Positions 35,111 to 45,880 are shown, counted from the first letter of the stretch. The stretch is DNA of 64,000 bases from JAEUOS01 sp046160545 (GCA_046160545.1 JBJXGS010000174.1:1-64000); one strand, 5' to 3'. The notes: generated from the sequence alone by a model not told the origin. Program-made: numbers and translations.

Positions 35111-36022
35111 ATGACCACCGCCGCGCCCGCCGTCTCCGCGCGGGCTTCGTTCGCCCTCGATGCGGGGGCGCTGGATGAATTGAAGCGCAAGGCGCGCGAG
35201 GCCGGCCCCGATGGACAACGCCAGGCGGTACGCCAGGCAGCCGCGCAATTCGAGGCCGTGTTCATGAACATGCTCATGAAGAGCATGCGTGAGTCGCTGC
35301 CCAAGGATGGTCTGTTCGAATCCGATGCGGCGCAGAGCTACACCGGCATGCTCGATGCGCAGTTGGCGCAAAAACTTTCCGCGCGTGGCATGGGCTTGGC
35401 GGACATGATCGTCAAGCAGCTGGAGAAGCGCACCACCGACCCGGCGAGCCTACCGGTACACGGGAGGCGCGAGCCGACCAGTACCCTGGAGCGGTTGCGC
35501 TCGGCGACAGGGGCTGCGGCAGCCGCGAACGCAGCGTCCGGCGAAGTCGCGGCGCCCGGTGCGGCTGCACGCGAGTTTGTTCGCACCCGCTGGAACGATG
35601 CGCGCGCAGCCGCGGAGGCTACCGGCGTGCCGGCGCAATTCATCCTGGGACAGGCGGCTCTTGAATCCGGCTGGGGGCGGCGCGAGATCCGCCACGCCGA
35701 CGGGCAGACCAGCCACAATCTATTCGGCATCAAGGCCACCGGGGGCTGGAAAGGGCCGACGGTCGAAGCCGTGACCACCGAGTTCACTGGCGGGGTGGCG
35801 CGCCGCGTGACCGAGAAGTTCCGCGCCTACGGCTCGTACGCCGAGAGTTTCGCCGATTATGCGCGGCTCATCGCCAACAACCCGCGCTATGCGGCGACCC
35901 TGCGCTCGGGCGATGCGGCGCAGTTTGCGAACAGCCTGCAGAGCGCCGGCTACGCGACCGACCCCCGCTATGCGCAAAAGCTGACAGCGGTCATCGCGCA
36001 GACTCTGCGCGCGGTGGCGTGA
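35111..36022 (+). CDS. flgJ: FlgJ, rod-cap protein and peptidoglycan hydrolase
   Basis: Two-domain FlgJ of the beta/gamma type: an N-terminal rod-assembly domain (about residues 25-110, with AAAQFEAVFMNMLMKSMRES) and a C-terminal GH73 glucosaminidase domain (about 155-300) that opens the murein for the rod. The catalytic Glu lies in QAALESGWGRR. NLFGIKATGGWKG and FRAYGSYAESFADYARLI are family motifs. 303 residues. Confidence 0.97.
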   Translation: MTTAAPAVSARASFALDAGALDELKRKAREAGPDGQRQAVRQAAAQFEAVFMNMLMKSMRESLPKDGLFESDAAQSYTGMLDAQLAQKLSARGMGLADMIVKQLEKRTTDPASLPVHGRREPTSTLERLRSATGAAAAANAASGEVAAPGAAAREFVRTRWNDARAAAEATGVPAQFILGQAALESGWGRREIRHADGQTSHNLFGIKATGGWKGPTVEAVTTEFTGGVARRVTEKFRAYGSYAESFADYARLIANNPRYAATLRSGDAAQFANSLQSAGYATDPRYAQKLTAVIAQTLRAVA

Positions 36023-36029
36023 GGACCGC

Positions 36030-37919
36030 ATGACCACGATCGGCATCGGCCTGTCCGGGTTGCGCGCGGCGCAGACCGCGATCGCCACCACTTCGCACAA
36101 CATCAGCAATGCCGGCACGCCCGGTTTCTCGCGCCAGGGGGTGACTCTCGCCACCAACCTGCCGCAGCACACCTATACCGGGTTCATCGGGCAGGGCGTC
36201 TCGGTGGCGGGCGTGACGCGTTCCTACAGCGGCTTTCTCGAAGTGCATGCGCGCGAGGCCCTGGCGCAAAACGCACAGGTGAGCGGGCTGGCCGAACGCC
36301 TGGGTACGCTGGACCGGGTGCTCTCGGACCCGACCACCGGCATAGGCGCCGCCCTGGATGGCTTCATGAGCGCGGTCAACACCGCCGCGGCCCATCCCGG
36401 TGACGTCGCCGCACGGCGCACGCTGATTTCCGGCGCCGACCTCCTGGCGGCCCGCTTTCGCGACACCGCTGCGCAAGTGGCGGGGCTGCGCGGCGGGGTC
36501 AACGACCAGCTCGACCAGTCGGTCGCCGGCATCAATGCCATCACTGTACGCTTGGCCGAACTCAACGACCGAATCACCGAGGCCACGACCCTGGGAACGC
36601 AAGCGCCCAATGACCTGCTCGATGCGCGCGACGCCATGCTGCGTTCGCTGGCCGAACATGTACGCGTCTCGGCAGTACCGCTGGCAGATGGGGCACTCAA
36701 CGTCTTCCTGTCCAACGGCCAGGCCCTGGTGCTGGGCGCGCGCAGCTTCGACCTGAGCACGCAGGCAGATGCCTTTGATCCGCGCGACCGCGCCATCGGC
36801 ATGCAGATCGGCGGCGCCTTCCGGCCGTTCGACGACGCGGACCTGTCCGGTGGCGCAATGGGAGGCGCGCTGGCGTTTCGCCGCGAGGCCCTGGACAGCG
36901 CTGAAAACGCGCTCGGGCGCATGGCGCTGGGCTTTGCACAGGCTGTCAACGCGCAGCACGCCATCGGCGTGGATCGGACCGGAGCACCGGGCGGCGACTT
37001 GTTCGCTTACGGCGCGCCGGTGGCCTATGGCCGCAGCGGCAATACCGGCAACGCGCAGCTGGATGTCCAGGTCGTCGATGCGAACCTGCTCGGCACCAGC
37101 GACTATCGCATCGACTACGACGGTGCCGCGTACAACGTGCTGCGCATCGCCGACGGGCAGCGCCAGTCCTTTGCCGGACTGCCCATCAGCATCGACGGCG
37201 TGCGAGTGAGTCTCGTCGCAGGCAGCATGAACGCCGGCGACAGTTTCGAGTTCCAGCCGACGCGCAACGCCGCATTGTCGATGGCCACCCTGATCCGTGA
37301 CCCCGCGCGGGTCGCCGCGGCGCTTCCTGTGCGCGGCGCGATCGATCCGGCCAATGGCGGTACCGGCAGCCTGCGCGTGTCGGGCGCCACGCCGCCGGCA
37401 GATCCGAACCTGACACAGGCCGTCACCATCACCTTTACCAGCCCCACCACCTTCGATGTCAGTGGCATCGGCACGGGCAACCCGAGCGGACTCGCCTACA
37501 CGCCGGGCATGACGCTTTCCTACAACGGCTGGAGCGCGCGCCTGGATGGGGTCATCGCTGCGGGCGATCGCTTCAGTGTCGCGCTCAACAGCGCCGCCAG
37601 CGGCGACAACGGCAACCTTCTCGTCCTGGCCGGGCTGGACCGGGTGCGCATGTTCGAAGCCGGCACGGCATCGGTCGGTGACGCCTTTGCTCAGCTTGTG
37701 GCTGCCGTAGGCAACCAGGCGCACGCTGCCGAGATCGGTGCAACTGCACAGGGCGCGGTGCTTGCAGACGCCAACGCCGCAGTTGCGTCGGTTTCCGGGG
37801 TCAACCTGGACGAGGAGGCGGCCAACCTGATCAAGTACCAGCAGGCCTACCAGGCAGCAGGTCGGGTGATCGCCTCGGCCAACGAGATGTTCGACGAAAT
37901 TCTCGCCATACTTCGCTAA
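36030..37919 (+). CDS. flgK: FlgK, hook-filament junction protein 1
   Basis: First junction protein (HAP1), 629 residues. N-terminus IGLSGLRAAQTAIATTSHNI and NAGTPGFSRQGV; C-terminus GVNLDEEAANLIKYQQAYQA and ANEMFDEILAILR. The middle contains a beta-rich variable region. GTGAGGA precedes the ATG. Exported with FlgN. Confidence 0.97.
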   Translation: MTTIGIGLSGLRAAQTAIATTSHNISNAGTPGFSRQGVTLATNLPQHTYTGFIGQGVSVAGVTRSYSGFLEVHAREALAQNAQVSGLAERLGTLDRVLSDPTTGIGAALDGFMSAVNTAAAHPGDVAARRTLISGADLLAARFRDTAAQVAGLRGGVNDQLDQSVAGINAITVRLAELNDRITEATTLGTQAPNDLLDARDAMLRSLAEHVRVSAVPLADGALNVFLSNGQALVLGARSFDLSTQADAFDPRDRAIGMQIGGAFRPFDDADLSGGAMGGALAFRREALDSAENALGRMALGFAQAVNAQHAIGVDRTGAPGGDLFAYGAPVAYGRSGNTGNAQLDVQVVDANLLGTSDYRIDYDGAAYNVLRIADGQRQSFAGLPISIDGVRVSLVAGSMNAGDSFEFQPTRNAALSMATLIRDPARVAAALPVRGAIDPANGGTGSLRVSGATPPADPNLTQAVTITFTSPTTFDVSGIGTGNPSGLAYTPGMTLSYNGWSARLDGVIAAGDRFSVALNSAASGDNGNLLVLAGLDRVRMFEAGTASVGDAFAQLVAAVGNQAHAAEIGATAQGAVLADANAAVASVSGVNLDEEAANLIKYQQAYQAAGRVIASANEMFDEILAILR

Positions 37920-37931
37920 CGGAGCCGCCGC

Positions 37932-39131
37932 ATGCGCGTCAGCACGCAGATGATCCACGAGCGCGGCGCGCAGTCCATGCTGCGCCAGCAGGCCGCCCTC
38001 CTCGAGACCCAACAGCAACTCGGCTCCGGCAGGCGCATCAGCCGGGCTGCCGACGATCCGGCCAGCTCTGCCGCCGCCCTCAGGGGCGACCAGGCGCTGT
38101 CGCGCATCCGCATCCTCGAATCGAACCAGGCAACCGCGACGGCCTCGTTCAACCTGGGCGAATCCGCGCTGAGCGAAGCCGTGGACCTGGTGCAGAGCGC
38201 CCAGGAACTCATGATCGCCGCCCAGTCACCGGTCTTAAAGAGCGCCGACCGCGCGACCCTGGCGGATCGGCTCGACGACCTGGCGCAGCAACTCCTGGCG
38301 GTGGGCAATAGCCGCGATGGGTCCGGTGCCTACATGTTCGGCGGATTCGCCGATCAGGGCCCGCCGTTCGCGCAGATTCCCGGCGGCGTGACCTACGCCG
38401 GCGACGATGGCGGTCGCGAACTGGAGGTGGCGCCGGGGCGCATGCTCGGCCTGTCGGCGGCGGGAAGCGACGTTTTCATGCGCATCAAGAACGGCAACGG
38501 TGTGTTTGCCACGGCAGCGACCGCGGACAACAGCGGCGGCGGCATGATAGACACAGGGGCGGTCGTCGACGCCAGCGCCTTGACCGGACGCTCCTATGCC
38601 CTGTCTTTCAGCGCCGCCGGCGCAGGTGTCACCTACGATGTCACCGACACCACGACCGGCACCCTGGTCTCGAGCGGCAACGCCTTTGCTCCCGGGCAGT
38701 CGATCACGGTCGCGGGCATGCGGGTCTCGATCAGCGGCGCGCCCGCTGCGGGGGACAGCTTCAGCATCACGCCTGCGGTCAACCGCAGCGTCTTCCAGAC
38801 CCTGGGCGACGCGGCGGCGGCGCTGCGCTCGGGCGCGAGCGCCGGAGTGCGGGCCAGCACGGTCAACAGCGCGCTGGCGGGCATGGGACAGGCGCTGGAC
38901 CGGGTGCTTTCGGTACAAAGTGAGTTCGGTTCGCGCCTGGCCGAAATTGAAGCCCATCAGCGCGCCGCCAGCGGCGCTGCAATCGAGCACGAGCGGCGCT
39001 TGTCGGACCTGCGGGACCTGGATTACGCGTCCGCGTCGGCGCGCTTGGCGCGCGAGCAGCTCACCCTTGAAGCCGCGCAGCAGACCTTCGCAAAAGTGTC
39101 GCGTCTGTCGCTATTCGACTACATGCGCTAG
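37932..39131 (+). CDS. flgL: FlgL, hook-filament junction protein 3
   Basis: Second junction protein (HAP3), 399 residues. Flagellin-like N-terminus MRVSTQMIHERGAQSMLRQQ and ISRAADDPASSAAALRGDQ; C-terminus LDYASASARLAREQLTLEAA and SLFDYMR. Last gene of the flg operon, convergent with the signalling gene at 39159 with a 27-base gap. Confidence 0.97.
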   Translation: MRVSTQMIHERGAQSMLRQQAALLETQQQLGSGRRISRAADDPASSAAALRGDQALSRIRILESNQATATASFNLGESALSEAVDLVQSAQELMIAAQSPVLKSADRATLADRLDDLAQQLLAVGNSRDGSGAYMFGGFADQGPPFAQIPGGVTYAGDDGGRELEVAPGRMLGLSAAGSDVFMRIKNGNGVFATAATADNSGGGMIDTGAVVDASALTGRSYALSFSAAGAGVTYDVTDTTTGTLVSSGNAFAPGQSITVAGMRVSISGAPAAGDSFSITPAVNRSVFQTLGDAAAALRSGASAGVRASTVNSALAGMGQALDRVLSVQSEFGSRLAEIEAHQRAASGAAIEHERRLSDLRDLDYASASARLAREQLTLEAAQQTFAKVSRLSLFDYMR

Positions 39132-39158
39132 GAGTCGGCGGGACCTGGAAGCCCTGAC

Positions 39159-41324
39159 TCAGGCCGCGACCGCCACTTCAACGGCAGGCACAAGGGTCAT
39201 GGTGCGGCCGCTGTCACCGAGCTTCCATTCCGGTTTGGGGCCGCTTGCCTGGTTCTGCTCGATCAGCTGCGTCACATCTGCGGCAGGCACCGGCCGACTG
39301 AAGAAGTAGCCCTGCATCATGTTGCAGCCACGACGCTGCAAGAGGCGCATCTGTTCACGCGTCTCCACGCCCTCAGCGATCGTTTCCAGGTTGAGGGCGT
39401 TGGCCATCGCGATGATCGCGCCGGTAATTGCCTCGTTGTCACTGTCGGGCTTCAAATCGGTGACGAACGAGCGATCGATCTTGAGCTGGTCGATGGCGAA
39501 CTTCTTCAGGTACGAGAGGGATGAATAGCCCGTGCCGAAGTCGTCGATCGACAGGCGTACCTGCAACTGCGCCAGACTCGTCAGCGTGTCAATGGTTGCC
39601 GACAAGTCGGCCATCAGCATGGTCTCGGTGATTTCGAGCTCAAGCAGATGTCCGGGGATGGCATGGCGCGCAAGTATGTCGCGCACAAAATCGACGAATC
39701 CTTCGCGCTGGAAGTGCGATCCCGGGATGTTGACCGCCACGCGGACCGGCTTGAGGCCCGCCGCCAGCCAGCTGGCGGCCTGGCGCGCGGCAGTCTCCAG
39801 GGCCCATTCGCCGAACGGAACGATCAGACCGGTCTCTTCAGCGATGGGAATGAAATCGCCCGGTGGCACGAGCCGGCCACCGTGTTGCCACCGCATCAGG
39901 GCTTCGACACCCGGGATAGTGCCAGCGCGCGCATCGATCTGCGGTTGGTAGTGGAGTACCAGTTCCTCGCGTTCCAGGGCCTTGTGCAGGGCCTGTTCCA
40001 GGTCCCAGCGCTTGCGATCGGCCAGATTGAGCTCCGGCCGGTAGGCAGCCACGTTGTTGCGCCCCTGCCCTTTGGCGGAGTACATGGCGGCGTCGGCGTT
40101 GCGCAACAGGGCCTCGGCGTCGTCGCCGTCCTCGGGGAAACGTGCCAGGCCGACCGAGGCACTGATGAAGTTGTCGCGACCGGCGATGGTGAACGGCTTG
40201 CGCATGGCCTTGAGGATGCGATCGGCAACCTGGCTGGGTTGCTCCGGGTTGGCGACCTCGGTCAGCAGAACCACAAACTCGTCGCCACCCAGGCGTGCCA
40301 CCACGTCGCCGTCATACTCCCCTGAGCGCACGCAACGCCGCAGCCGTTCCGCGACTTCGCACAAGACCACGTCGCCGGCCCCATGGCCCTGCGAGTCATT
40401 GATCTGCTTGAAACGGTCGAGGTCGACGAACAGGGCGGCCAGGCAGCCGCTGCGCCGCTTTGCCGACTCGATCGCGGCGTCAAAGCGTTCGCCGAACATG
40501 CGCCGATTGGGCAACCCGGTCAGGGTGTCGAAATTGGCCAGCGCGCGAATCTGCTCCTCAGCCTGGCGGCGCTGGGTAACGTCCTGGATCGTGCCGGTCA
40601 CCAGTATCGGCCGACCTTCGGTGTCGCATTCGGCCTCGCCGTCCATGCGGACATGAATTTGATGGTCGACGAAGCTCTCGACACGAAACTCGATGGACAG
40701 GTCGCGACCACCATTTTTCAGGCGTTGCAATTCGCTGTCCACCCGCGGCAGGTCGTCGGGATGGATGCGTTTGCGGAAATCGCGCATATGCAGCTGCTGG
40801 TCGGCGGTAATACCAAGGATGCTGTTGCACAATTCCGATCCGGCGATGCGCCCGTCGGCAAGTTGCCACTCCCAGGAGCCCAGCCGTGCGATGCGCTGGG
40901 CGCGTGCCAGTTTGGCGCGACTGGACTCCAGCTCGCTGCGCATGCCGGCGGCGCGCAGCAGGTAGCGGGTGCGCTGCGCGAGGAGTGTCCACTGGGTGGA
41001 CTTGACGAAAAAGTCGGTCGCGCCGGCGTCATAGGCAAGTGCCACCGAGTCCTCGTCGTCCAGGCCGGTCAGCATGAGTACCGGCACGTTCGCGCCGCCC
41101 GGTAGCGAGCGCAGGGCACGGCAGGTCGCAAAGCCGTCCATGCCCGGCATCATCGCGTCGAGCAGTACACAGTCCGGACCCTTGTGGAAGCATTCCAGAG
41201 CCTCGGCTCCGCTGCCGGCCTCGTCCACCACAAAGCCGTGCTTGGCGAGGATCGATGCGGTGATCAGGCGCGTCACCGAATCGTCGTCGACCAACAGTAT
41301 GCGTTCATGCGAGGGCGGCGGCAT
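39159..41324 (-). CDS. Response regulator with PAS, GGDEF and EAL domains
   Basis: A receiver-coupled c-di-GMP enzyme of 721 residues. Start: AAGGAG lies 7 bases before MPPPSHERILLVDDD. REC (about 1-125) has DDD and phospho-acceptor VLLDAMMPGMDG. PAS about 145-270. GGDEF (about 275-435): DTLTGLPNRRMF and RLGGDEFVV, an intact active site. EAL (about 450-700): GVEALMRW, ITETMLM, IDDFGTGYSSL, LKIDRSFV and AEGVET are all intact, so both synthesis and breakdown are possible. The expected NLS-type segment reads VNIPGSHF. It overlaps the hybrid kinase gene by 20 bases, which makes that kinase the likely phosphodonor. Confidence 0.93.
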   Translation of the reverse strand: MPPPSHERILLVDDDSVTRLITASILAKHGFVVDEAGSGAEALECFHKGPDCVLLDAMMPGMDGFATCRALRSLPGGANVPVLMLTGLDDEDSVALAYDAGATDFFVKSTQWTLLAQRTRYLLRAAGMRSELESSRAKLARAQRIARLGSWEWQLADGRIAGSELCNSILGITADQQLHMRDFRKRIHPDDLPRVDSELQRLKNGGRDLSIEFRVESFVDHQIHVRMDGEAECDTEGRPILVTGTIQDVTQRRQAEEQIRALANFDTLTGLPNRRMFGERFDAAIESAKRRSGCLAALFVDLDRFKQINDSQGHGAGDVVLCEVAERLRRCVRSGEYDGDVVARLGGDEFVVLLTEVANPEQPSQVADRILKAMRKPFTIAGRDNFISASVGLARFPEDGDDAEALLRNADAAMYSAKGQGRNNVAAYRPELNLADRKRWDLEQALHKALEREELVLHYQPQIDARAGTIPGVEALMRWQHGGRLVPPGDFIPIAEETGLIVPFGEWALETAARQAASWLAAGLKPVRVAVNIPGSHFQREGFVDFVRDILARHAIPGHLLELEITETMLMADLSATIDTLTSLAQLQVRLSIDDFGTGYSSLSYLKKFAIDQLKIDRSFVTDLKPDSDNEAITGAIIAMANALNLETIAEGVETREQMRLLQRRGCNMMQGYFFSRPVPAADVTQLIEQNQASGPKPEWKLGDSGRTMTLVPAVEVAVAA

Positions 41325-44300
41325 TCTGATTCTCCTTGTCACAGGCAAGTTCAGCCAACGCTCGGTTCACGCGATTGGATTCCTGCTCGATCTCTTCGAA
41401 GTTCGCCTCTGTGTCGGCATCGCCGCTGCGGATGCTTGCCTCCATTGCGGCAAATCGGCGCGCAAGAGCAATGGCCCCCACGTTGGCGTGGCTCGACTTG
41501 AGCGTATGGGCGGCATGACGCGCCGAGTCGCCATCACCGGCTGCGAGGGCCGTGCGCAGTTGTTTCAAGAGAGGCGGCGTGCTGGCCAGGAATGCGCCTG
41601 CGACGCGGGCGATGAGGCCGCTTGCGCCCTGCGCTTCCAATTGTTTCAATGCGGCCAGAGTCTCTGGATCCAGAGGCGAGCCTGCGTCACTGTTGCCAGC
41701 GGCAGCGCGCTTGTCGCTGCCATCTGCCGGTGTGGTTGGGTGCTGCCCCGGAGCGACGTCGCGCAGGTCTGCCGCCTGAGGCAGGACATATCGAGCCCCG
41801 GTAGCCAGCAAGACCGGCAGTGCCTGGGTGCGCGCCATCGGCAGGATCAGGGCGTCCTCTGGCAGGCTGGCCGGGCCGAGCGGATGCGGCTTGTCAATGA
41901 GGAGTTTGAAGAGCAGGCCGCGCAAGGCTGCTTCGGAGAATGGTTTGGAGAGATAGTCCGTAAATCCCGCATCGAGGCATTTGTCGCGATCCCCTGCGAG
42001 GGCGTTTGCCGTCAAAGCAATAACCGGCACGTTGGCGCATACTGCCAGCGGCCCGTACTTGCCACCGCCTGCCCGGATCAAGCGCACCGCTTCGAAGCCG
42101 TCCATCTCCGGCATCTGACAGTCCATGAGGACGACATCGAAGGCCGAGTTGGAAAGCGTCTCGAGCGCCTCGCGACCATGGACCGCGGTGGCATGCGAGC
42201 AGCCGATCTTGTCGAGCATGGCAATCGCAATCTCGCGATTGACCGGGTTGTCTTCGACCACCAGAACGCGCCCGGCAAGACTGGCTGCCATGCGTTCGGT
42301 CGGAATCTTCTCTTCCGAGGCGCGTGGATTGAGGGCGGCGGCCAGAGCACGCCGCAGTTCTCCCTGGCGCACCGGTTTTTCAACCAGGAACTGGACGCCA
42401 GCGTCACTTGCGCGCGCCTCATCGACGGGTGATGGCGATGAACTGAGCATGATCACCGGCAGCCCGTTCAAGCGTGCGTTGAGGCGCAGCTTCTCGACAA
42501 GCTCCAGCCCGCACATGCCTGGCATGCGCATGTCGATGATCGCGACCTCGAAGGGCCGACTTGCCTTGAGTCCGGCTTCCAGCAGTTCCATGGCCTCCCG
42601 ACCGCCGGAGGCCACTGCGCAGCCCATGCCCCAATGCTCGATCTGCTGCTTGAGGATGCTGCGGTTGGTGGCGTTGTCCTCGACTACCAGCAAGCGGCGC
42701 CCGGTCAACGCAGGCAGGGTCGGGCCGGCCGATTCGTCAACTGGCCCCAGGGGCAGCTCGATGACGAAGCTGAACGTCGAACCGGTGCCCGGCGTGCTTT
42801 CCGCCGTGATCGTACCGCCCATCATCTGCACCAGTTGCCGGCTGATGGCCAGTCCCAGTCCGGTTCCGCCGTAACGCTTGGTGGTGGAAGATGATCCCTG
42901 CTCGAAGACACGGAACAAGCGGCTTTGCACTTCTTCACTCATGCCGATGCCGGTGTCGTGCACCTTGAAGGCCAGCTGTACCGCGCCTGATGCCACGTTG
43001 GTAGCGGCGACGGCGACCATGACCTCACCGGACTCGGTGAACTTGACGGCATTGCCGGCCAGGTTGATCAAGACCTGGCGTATGCGACCGGCGTCACCGA
43101 TGACCATGCGCGGCAGCTGCGGCGGGGCGTCGTAAAGCAATTCGATACGCTTCTTGTGCGCGCGCGGCGCCAAGAGGAGGGCGACGTCCTCGATCAAGTC
43201 GGGCAGATCAAAAGAATCTGCGACAAGTTCGAGCTTGCCAGCCTCGATCTTCGAGAAATCGAGTATGTCGTTGATGATCTCGAGCAACGCTTCGCCGGAA
43301 CGGTAGGCGGTTTCGGCAAAGCGGCGCTGGCGATCGTCCAGTGCGGTCGCCATCAGCAGCTCGGTCATGCCCATGACGCCGTTCATGGGGGTGCGGATTT
43401 CGTGGCTCATGTTGGCCAGGAATTGCGACTTGGCGTGGTTGGCTGCTTCCGCCTGATCCTTGGCGACATACAGGGCTTCCTGCTGCAGCCGATGTTGCGT
43501 GATGTCCTTGCAGATCCCGTGCACGCGGATGTCGCCGTCGTCAAGACGCAGGGCCTGTGTCTGCAGTGACAGCCAGCGTAGACCACGCTCGCGGTGATGG
43601 ATGCGAAACTCGATGTAGACCGGCTCCAGCTCCTGTTCCATGCGCTCGCGTACCTCGAACAGTTCGAGATCCTCGTCGTGCACCTGGCGCTTCATGCACT
43701 GCGGGTCGTCGTAGAGTTCTTCCGGCGTGATGCCCCACACGTGCTGGACGGCCGGGTTGACATAGAAGACGCGCGAGTTGTCCGGCGTACTGATGAAAAC
43801 CTGGTCCTGCATGGTGTCGGCGAACAGTCGAAAACGCTGTTCGGAGTCCTCGAGTGCCTTTTGGGCGCTGACGCGCTCGGTGACGTCCTCGGCGATTCCC
43901 AGGAGGAAAGCCGGCGTACCGTCGTGGCCGACCACCGGTACCTTGCGCATGCGCAGGATGCGGTGCGTCGCATGCGCGGTACGCACCACCTGGGTAGGAA
44001 TATCAATGATGCGCCCGCCTTCGAGGGCTTCGCGGTCGGACGCCTCGGCGGCGTCGGCGTATGCCGTCGGAAACAGATGCCAATCATTGCTGCCCAGCAT
44101 TTCGCTTCGGGCCATGCCAACCGTTTCCTCGAAGGCACGGTTGATCCTGACGTAGGTGAGGTCACGCGCCTCCTTCACATAGAGCATCGTCGGCAGGTTG
44201 TCGATGAGCGAGCTGAGGAAGGCGTCGGTGCGCTTCATCTCGGCCTCGCGGCGTTTGCGCTCCGTGATGTCAAGCTCTATGGCCATGAAGCGCTCGATTA

Positions 44301-45783
44301 CCCCGTCGGGACCGATGATGGGCTGGATCTCCAGGTCCAGCCAGTACTCCCGACCGTCTTTGGCGAAGTTCAGTATTTCGCCACTGAAACTGTGCCCGGC
44401 GTCGAGGGCGGCACGCATCGCCGCACGTGTACTGTCGGCAGTGGCCTGACCCTGCAGGAACGAGCCCGGCTTGCGGCCGGCGACCTCGGCGAGGTGCCAG
44501 CCTGAAAGGCGCGTGAAACCGTCGTTGACCCACTCGATGCGCCCCTGCGCGTCGGTGATGATCACCGCGTTGTCGGTGCGTGCGGCGACCAGTGCCAGGG
44601 TGCGTGCCTCCTTTTCCCGTTGCGCCAGTTCCAGGCTGCGCTGTTCAGCTTCGCAGCGTGCCTCGTCGAGTGAGGCGTTGCGCTGCTGCAGCGCGGAAGT
44701 CATTGCCTCGATGGTGCGCTTGAGCGAGACGATTTCGTTCGCGCTCTGGCCTGCGCGGCCAATCGGGGCGCCGTAGGCCGCGCAGGTGGCCTCTGCGCTG
44801 GCGCGCAGGCGCTTCAAAGGACGTGTAAGCGACAAGGTCAGCCATACGCCCAGACCGATCGCGACCAGGAGGGTGATGCCGCCCGCAAAGGCTATGCCTC
44901 CCCGCACTTCGGCACGGCCTGCCGCCAGTGGTGTGGCATCCATGTCGACGATTGCCACGAAGGTCTGGTTAAGAAGTCGCACCGGCTGGTAAAGCTGGAA
45001 GCGCTGTACATCGGGAAGTTCCACAGCGACCGGGCGACCGTCGCCGACCACCGTGTCAATGTGTGCCTGGATCACCCGTGGACCCATGCTGCCGCCTGCT
45101 GACGAGGCCCACACGCCAAAGCCAGTGGCGAAAGAGATGCTCGCGCCGGTCGACTCGGCCATGCGCGCGGCCAAGGCATCGCCTAGCGCTGATCCAACGG
45201 TGAGGGCTCCTATCACCTGGCCGTTGCGCGACACCGGCACCGAGGCGCGGATCATCACGCCGCCGCGGCTGCGTTCCACCGCAATCGAATCCTCTCCGGA
45301 AAGGGCGCGGGTGATGCCGCGCGCGGCGTCGCCGCCGCTGCGCGATTCGCCCCCGGCGATCCGGACGAGTTCGCGCTCCTGGCGATCAGTGGCCGCGATG
45401 ACGTCGACAGCGTATTCGGCGCGCAGGCGCGTCAGGAGGTTGGACAGGGCGCGCCGATCGCCCTCATCGGCGCGGGCGAATGCGTTTACGAGGGCACCGT
45501 TCTGCTTGAGCGCGCGCGCCGCGGCCTCCAGGCGCGGGACTTCACTTTTCACCAGACTCGCGACTGTCAGTGCGACCGAATCGGCATTGCGCTGTGCGTC
45601 CGAGCGCAGCGCGGCCGTCAGCGCCCGATCGCCCGCTACCAGCCCGAGAATCAGCGGCACGGTCGCGACCACAGCCAGCAAGGTCACCAGCGGAACGGCC
45701 AACGGCCGGTTGTTGAACACGGCGGAGAGTTTCTTGATCGCACGCACCGGAACAGCAAGCGCGTGATGCCCTTTCGGCGGCAT
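41305..45783 (-). CDS. Large hybrid sensor histidine kinase (sensor, HAMP, 3 PAS, HisKA, HATPase, 2 REC, HPt)
   Basis: 1492 residues from ATG 45783; a GTG at 45846 would add 21. Two membrane helices (about 27-50 and 298-320) enclose a periplasmic sensor of the Cache/CHASE type, followed by HAMP (SLTRPLKRL), three PAS/PAC domains, HisKA (FLANMSHEIRTPMNGVMGM), HATPase (GTGLGLAISRQLV), receiver 1 (Asp in IIDMRMPGM), receiver 2 (VLMDCQMPEMDGF) and a C-terminal HPt (HAAHTLKSSHANVGA). This is a BarA-like phosphorelay in one chain. The receiver at 45881 and the GGDEF-EAL protein are in the same operon. Confidence 0.93.
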   Translation of the reverse strand: MPPKGHHALAVPVRAIKKLSAVFNNRPLAVPLVTLLAVVATVPLILGLVAGDRALTAALRSDAQRNADSVALTVASLVKSEVPRLEAAARALKQNGALVNAFARADEGDRRALSNLLTRLRAEYAVDVIAATDRQERELVRIAGGESRSGGDAARGITRALSGEDSIAVERSRGGVMIRASVPVSRNGQVIGALTVGSALGDALAARMAESTGASISFATGFGVWASSAGGSMGPRVIQAHIDTVVGDGRPVAVELPDVQRFQLYQPVRLLNQTFVAIVDMDATPLAAGRAEVRGGIAFAGGITLLVAIGLGVWLTLSLTRPLKRLRASAEATCAAYGAPIGRAGQSANEIVSLKRTIEAMTSALQQRNASLDEARCEAEQRSLELAQREKEARTLALVAARTDNAVIITDAQGRIEWVNDGFTRLSGWHLAEVAGRKPGSFLQGQATADSTRAAMRAALDAGHSFSGEILNFAKDGREYWLDLEIQPIIGPDGVIERFMAIELDITERKRREAEMKRTDAFLSSLIDNLPTMLYVKEARDLTYVRINRAFEETVGMARSEMLGSNDWHLFPTAYADAAEASDREALEGGRIIDIPTQVVRTAHATHRILRMRKVPVVGHDGTPAFLLGIAEDVTERVSAQKALEDSEQRFRLFADTMQDQVFISTPDNSRVFYVNPAVQHVWGITPEELYDDPQCMKRQVHDEDLELFEVRERMEQELEPVYIEFRIHHRERGLRWLSLQTQALRLDDGDIRVHGICKDITQHRLQQEALYVAKDQAEAANHAKSQFLANMSHEIRTPMNGVMGMTELLMATALDDRQRRFAETAYRSGEALLEIINDILDFSKIEAGKLELVADSFDLPDLIEDVALLLAPRAHKKRIELLYDAPPQLPRMVIGDAGRIRQVLINLAGNAVKFTESGEVMVAVAATNVASGAVQLAFKVHDTGIGMSEEVQSRLFRVFEQGSSSTTKRYGGTGLGLAISRQLVQMMGGTITAESTPGTGSTFSFVIELPLGPVDESAGPTLPALTGRRLLVVEDNATNRSILKQQIEHWGMGCAVASGGREAMELLEAGLKASRPFEVAIIDMRMPGMCGLELVEKLRLNARLNGLPVIMLSSSPSPVDEARASDAGVQFLVEKPVRQGELRRALAAALNPRASEEKIPTERMAASLAGRVLVVEDNPVNREIAIAMLDKIGCSHATAVHGREALETLSNSAFDVVLMDCQMPEMDGFEAVRLIRAGGGKYGPLAVCANVPVIALTANALAGDRDKCLDAGFTDYLSKPFSEAALRGLLFKLLIDKPHPLGPASLPEDALILPMARTQALPVLLATGARYVLPQAADLRDVAPGQHPTTPADGSDKRAAAGNSDAGSPLDPETLAALKQLEAQGASGLIARVAGAFLASTPPLLKQLRTALAAGDGDSARHAAHTLKSSHANVGAIALARRFAAMEASIRSGDADTEANFEEIEQESNRVNRALAELACDKENQNAAALA

Positions 45784-45880
45784 GGAGGAAGCGGAGGGCT
45801 GGGGCACCGTTTGAACCTGTGGACTGCCGCAATCGCGGCCGACCACAGGTTGACGGCGTGACGGTCAGGTTCTTGAGCTT

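Noticed and set aside
35991..38018. 675-codon open frame antisense to flgK
   Set aside because: Exact shadow of flgK, no ribosome binding site, low-complexity product.
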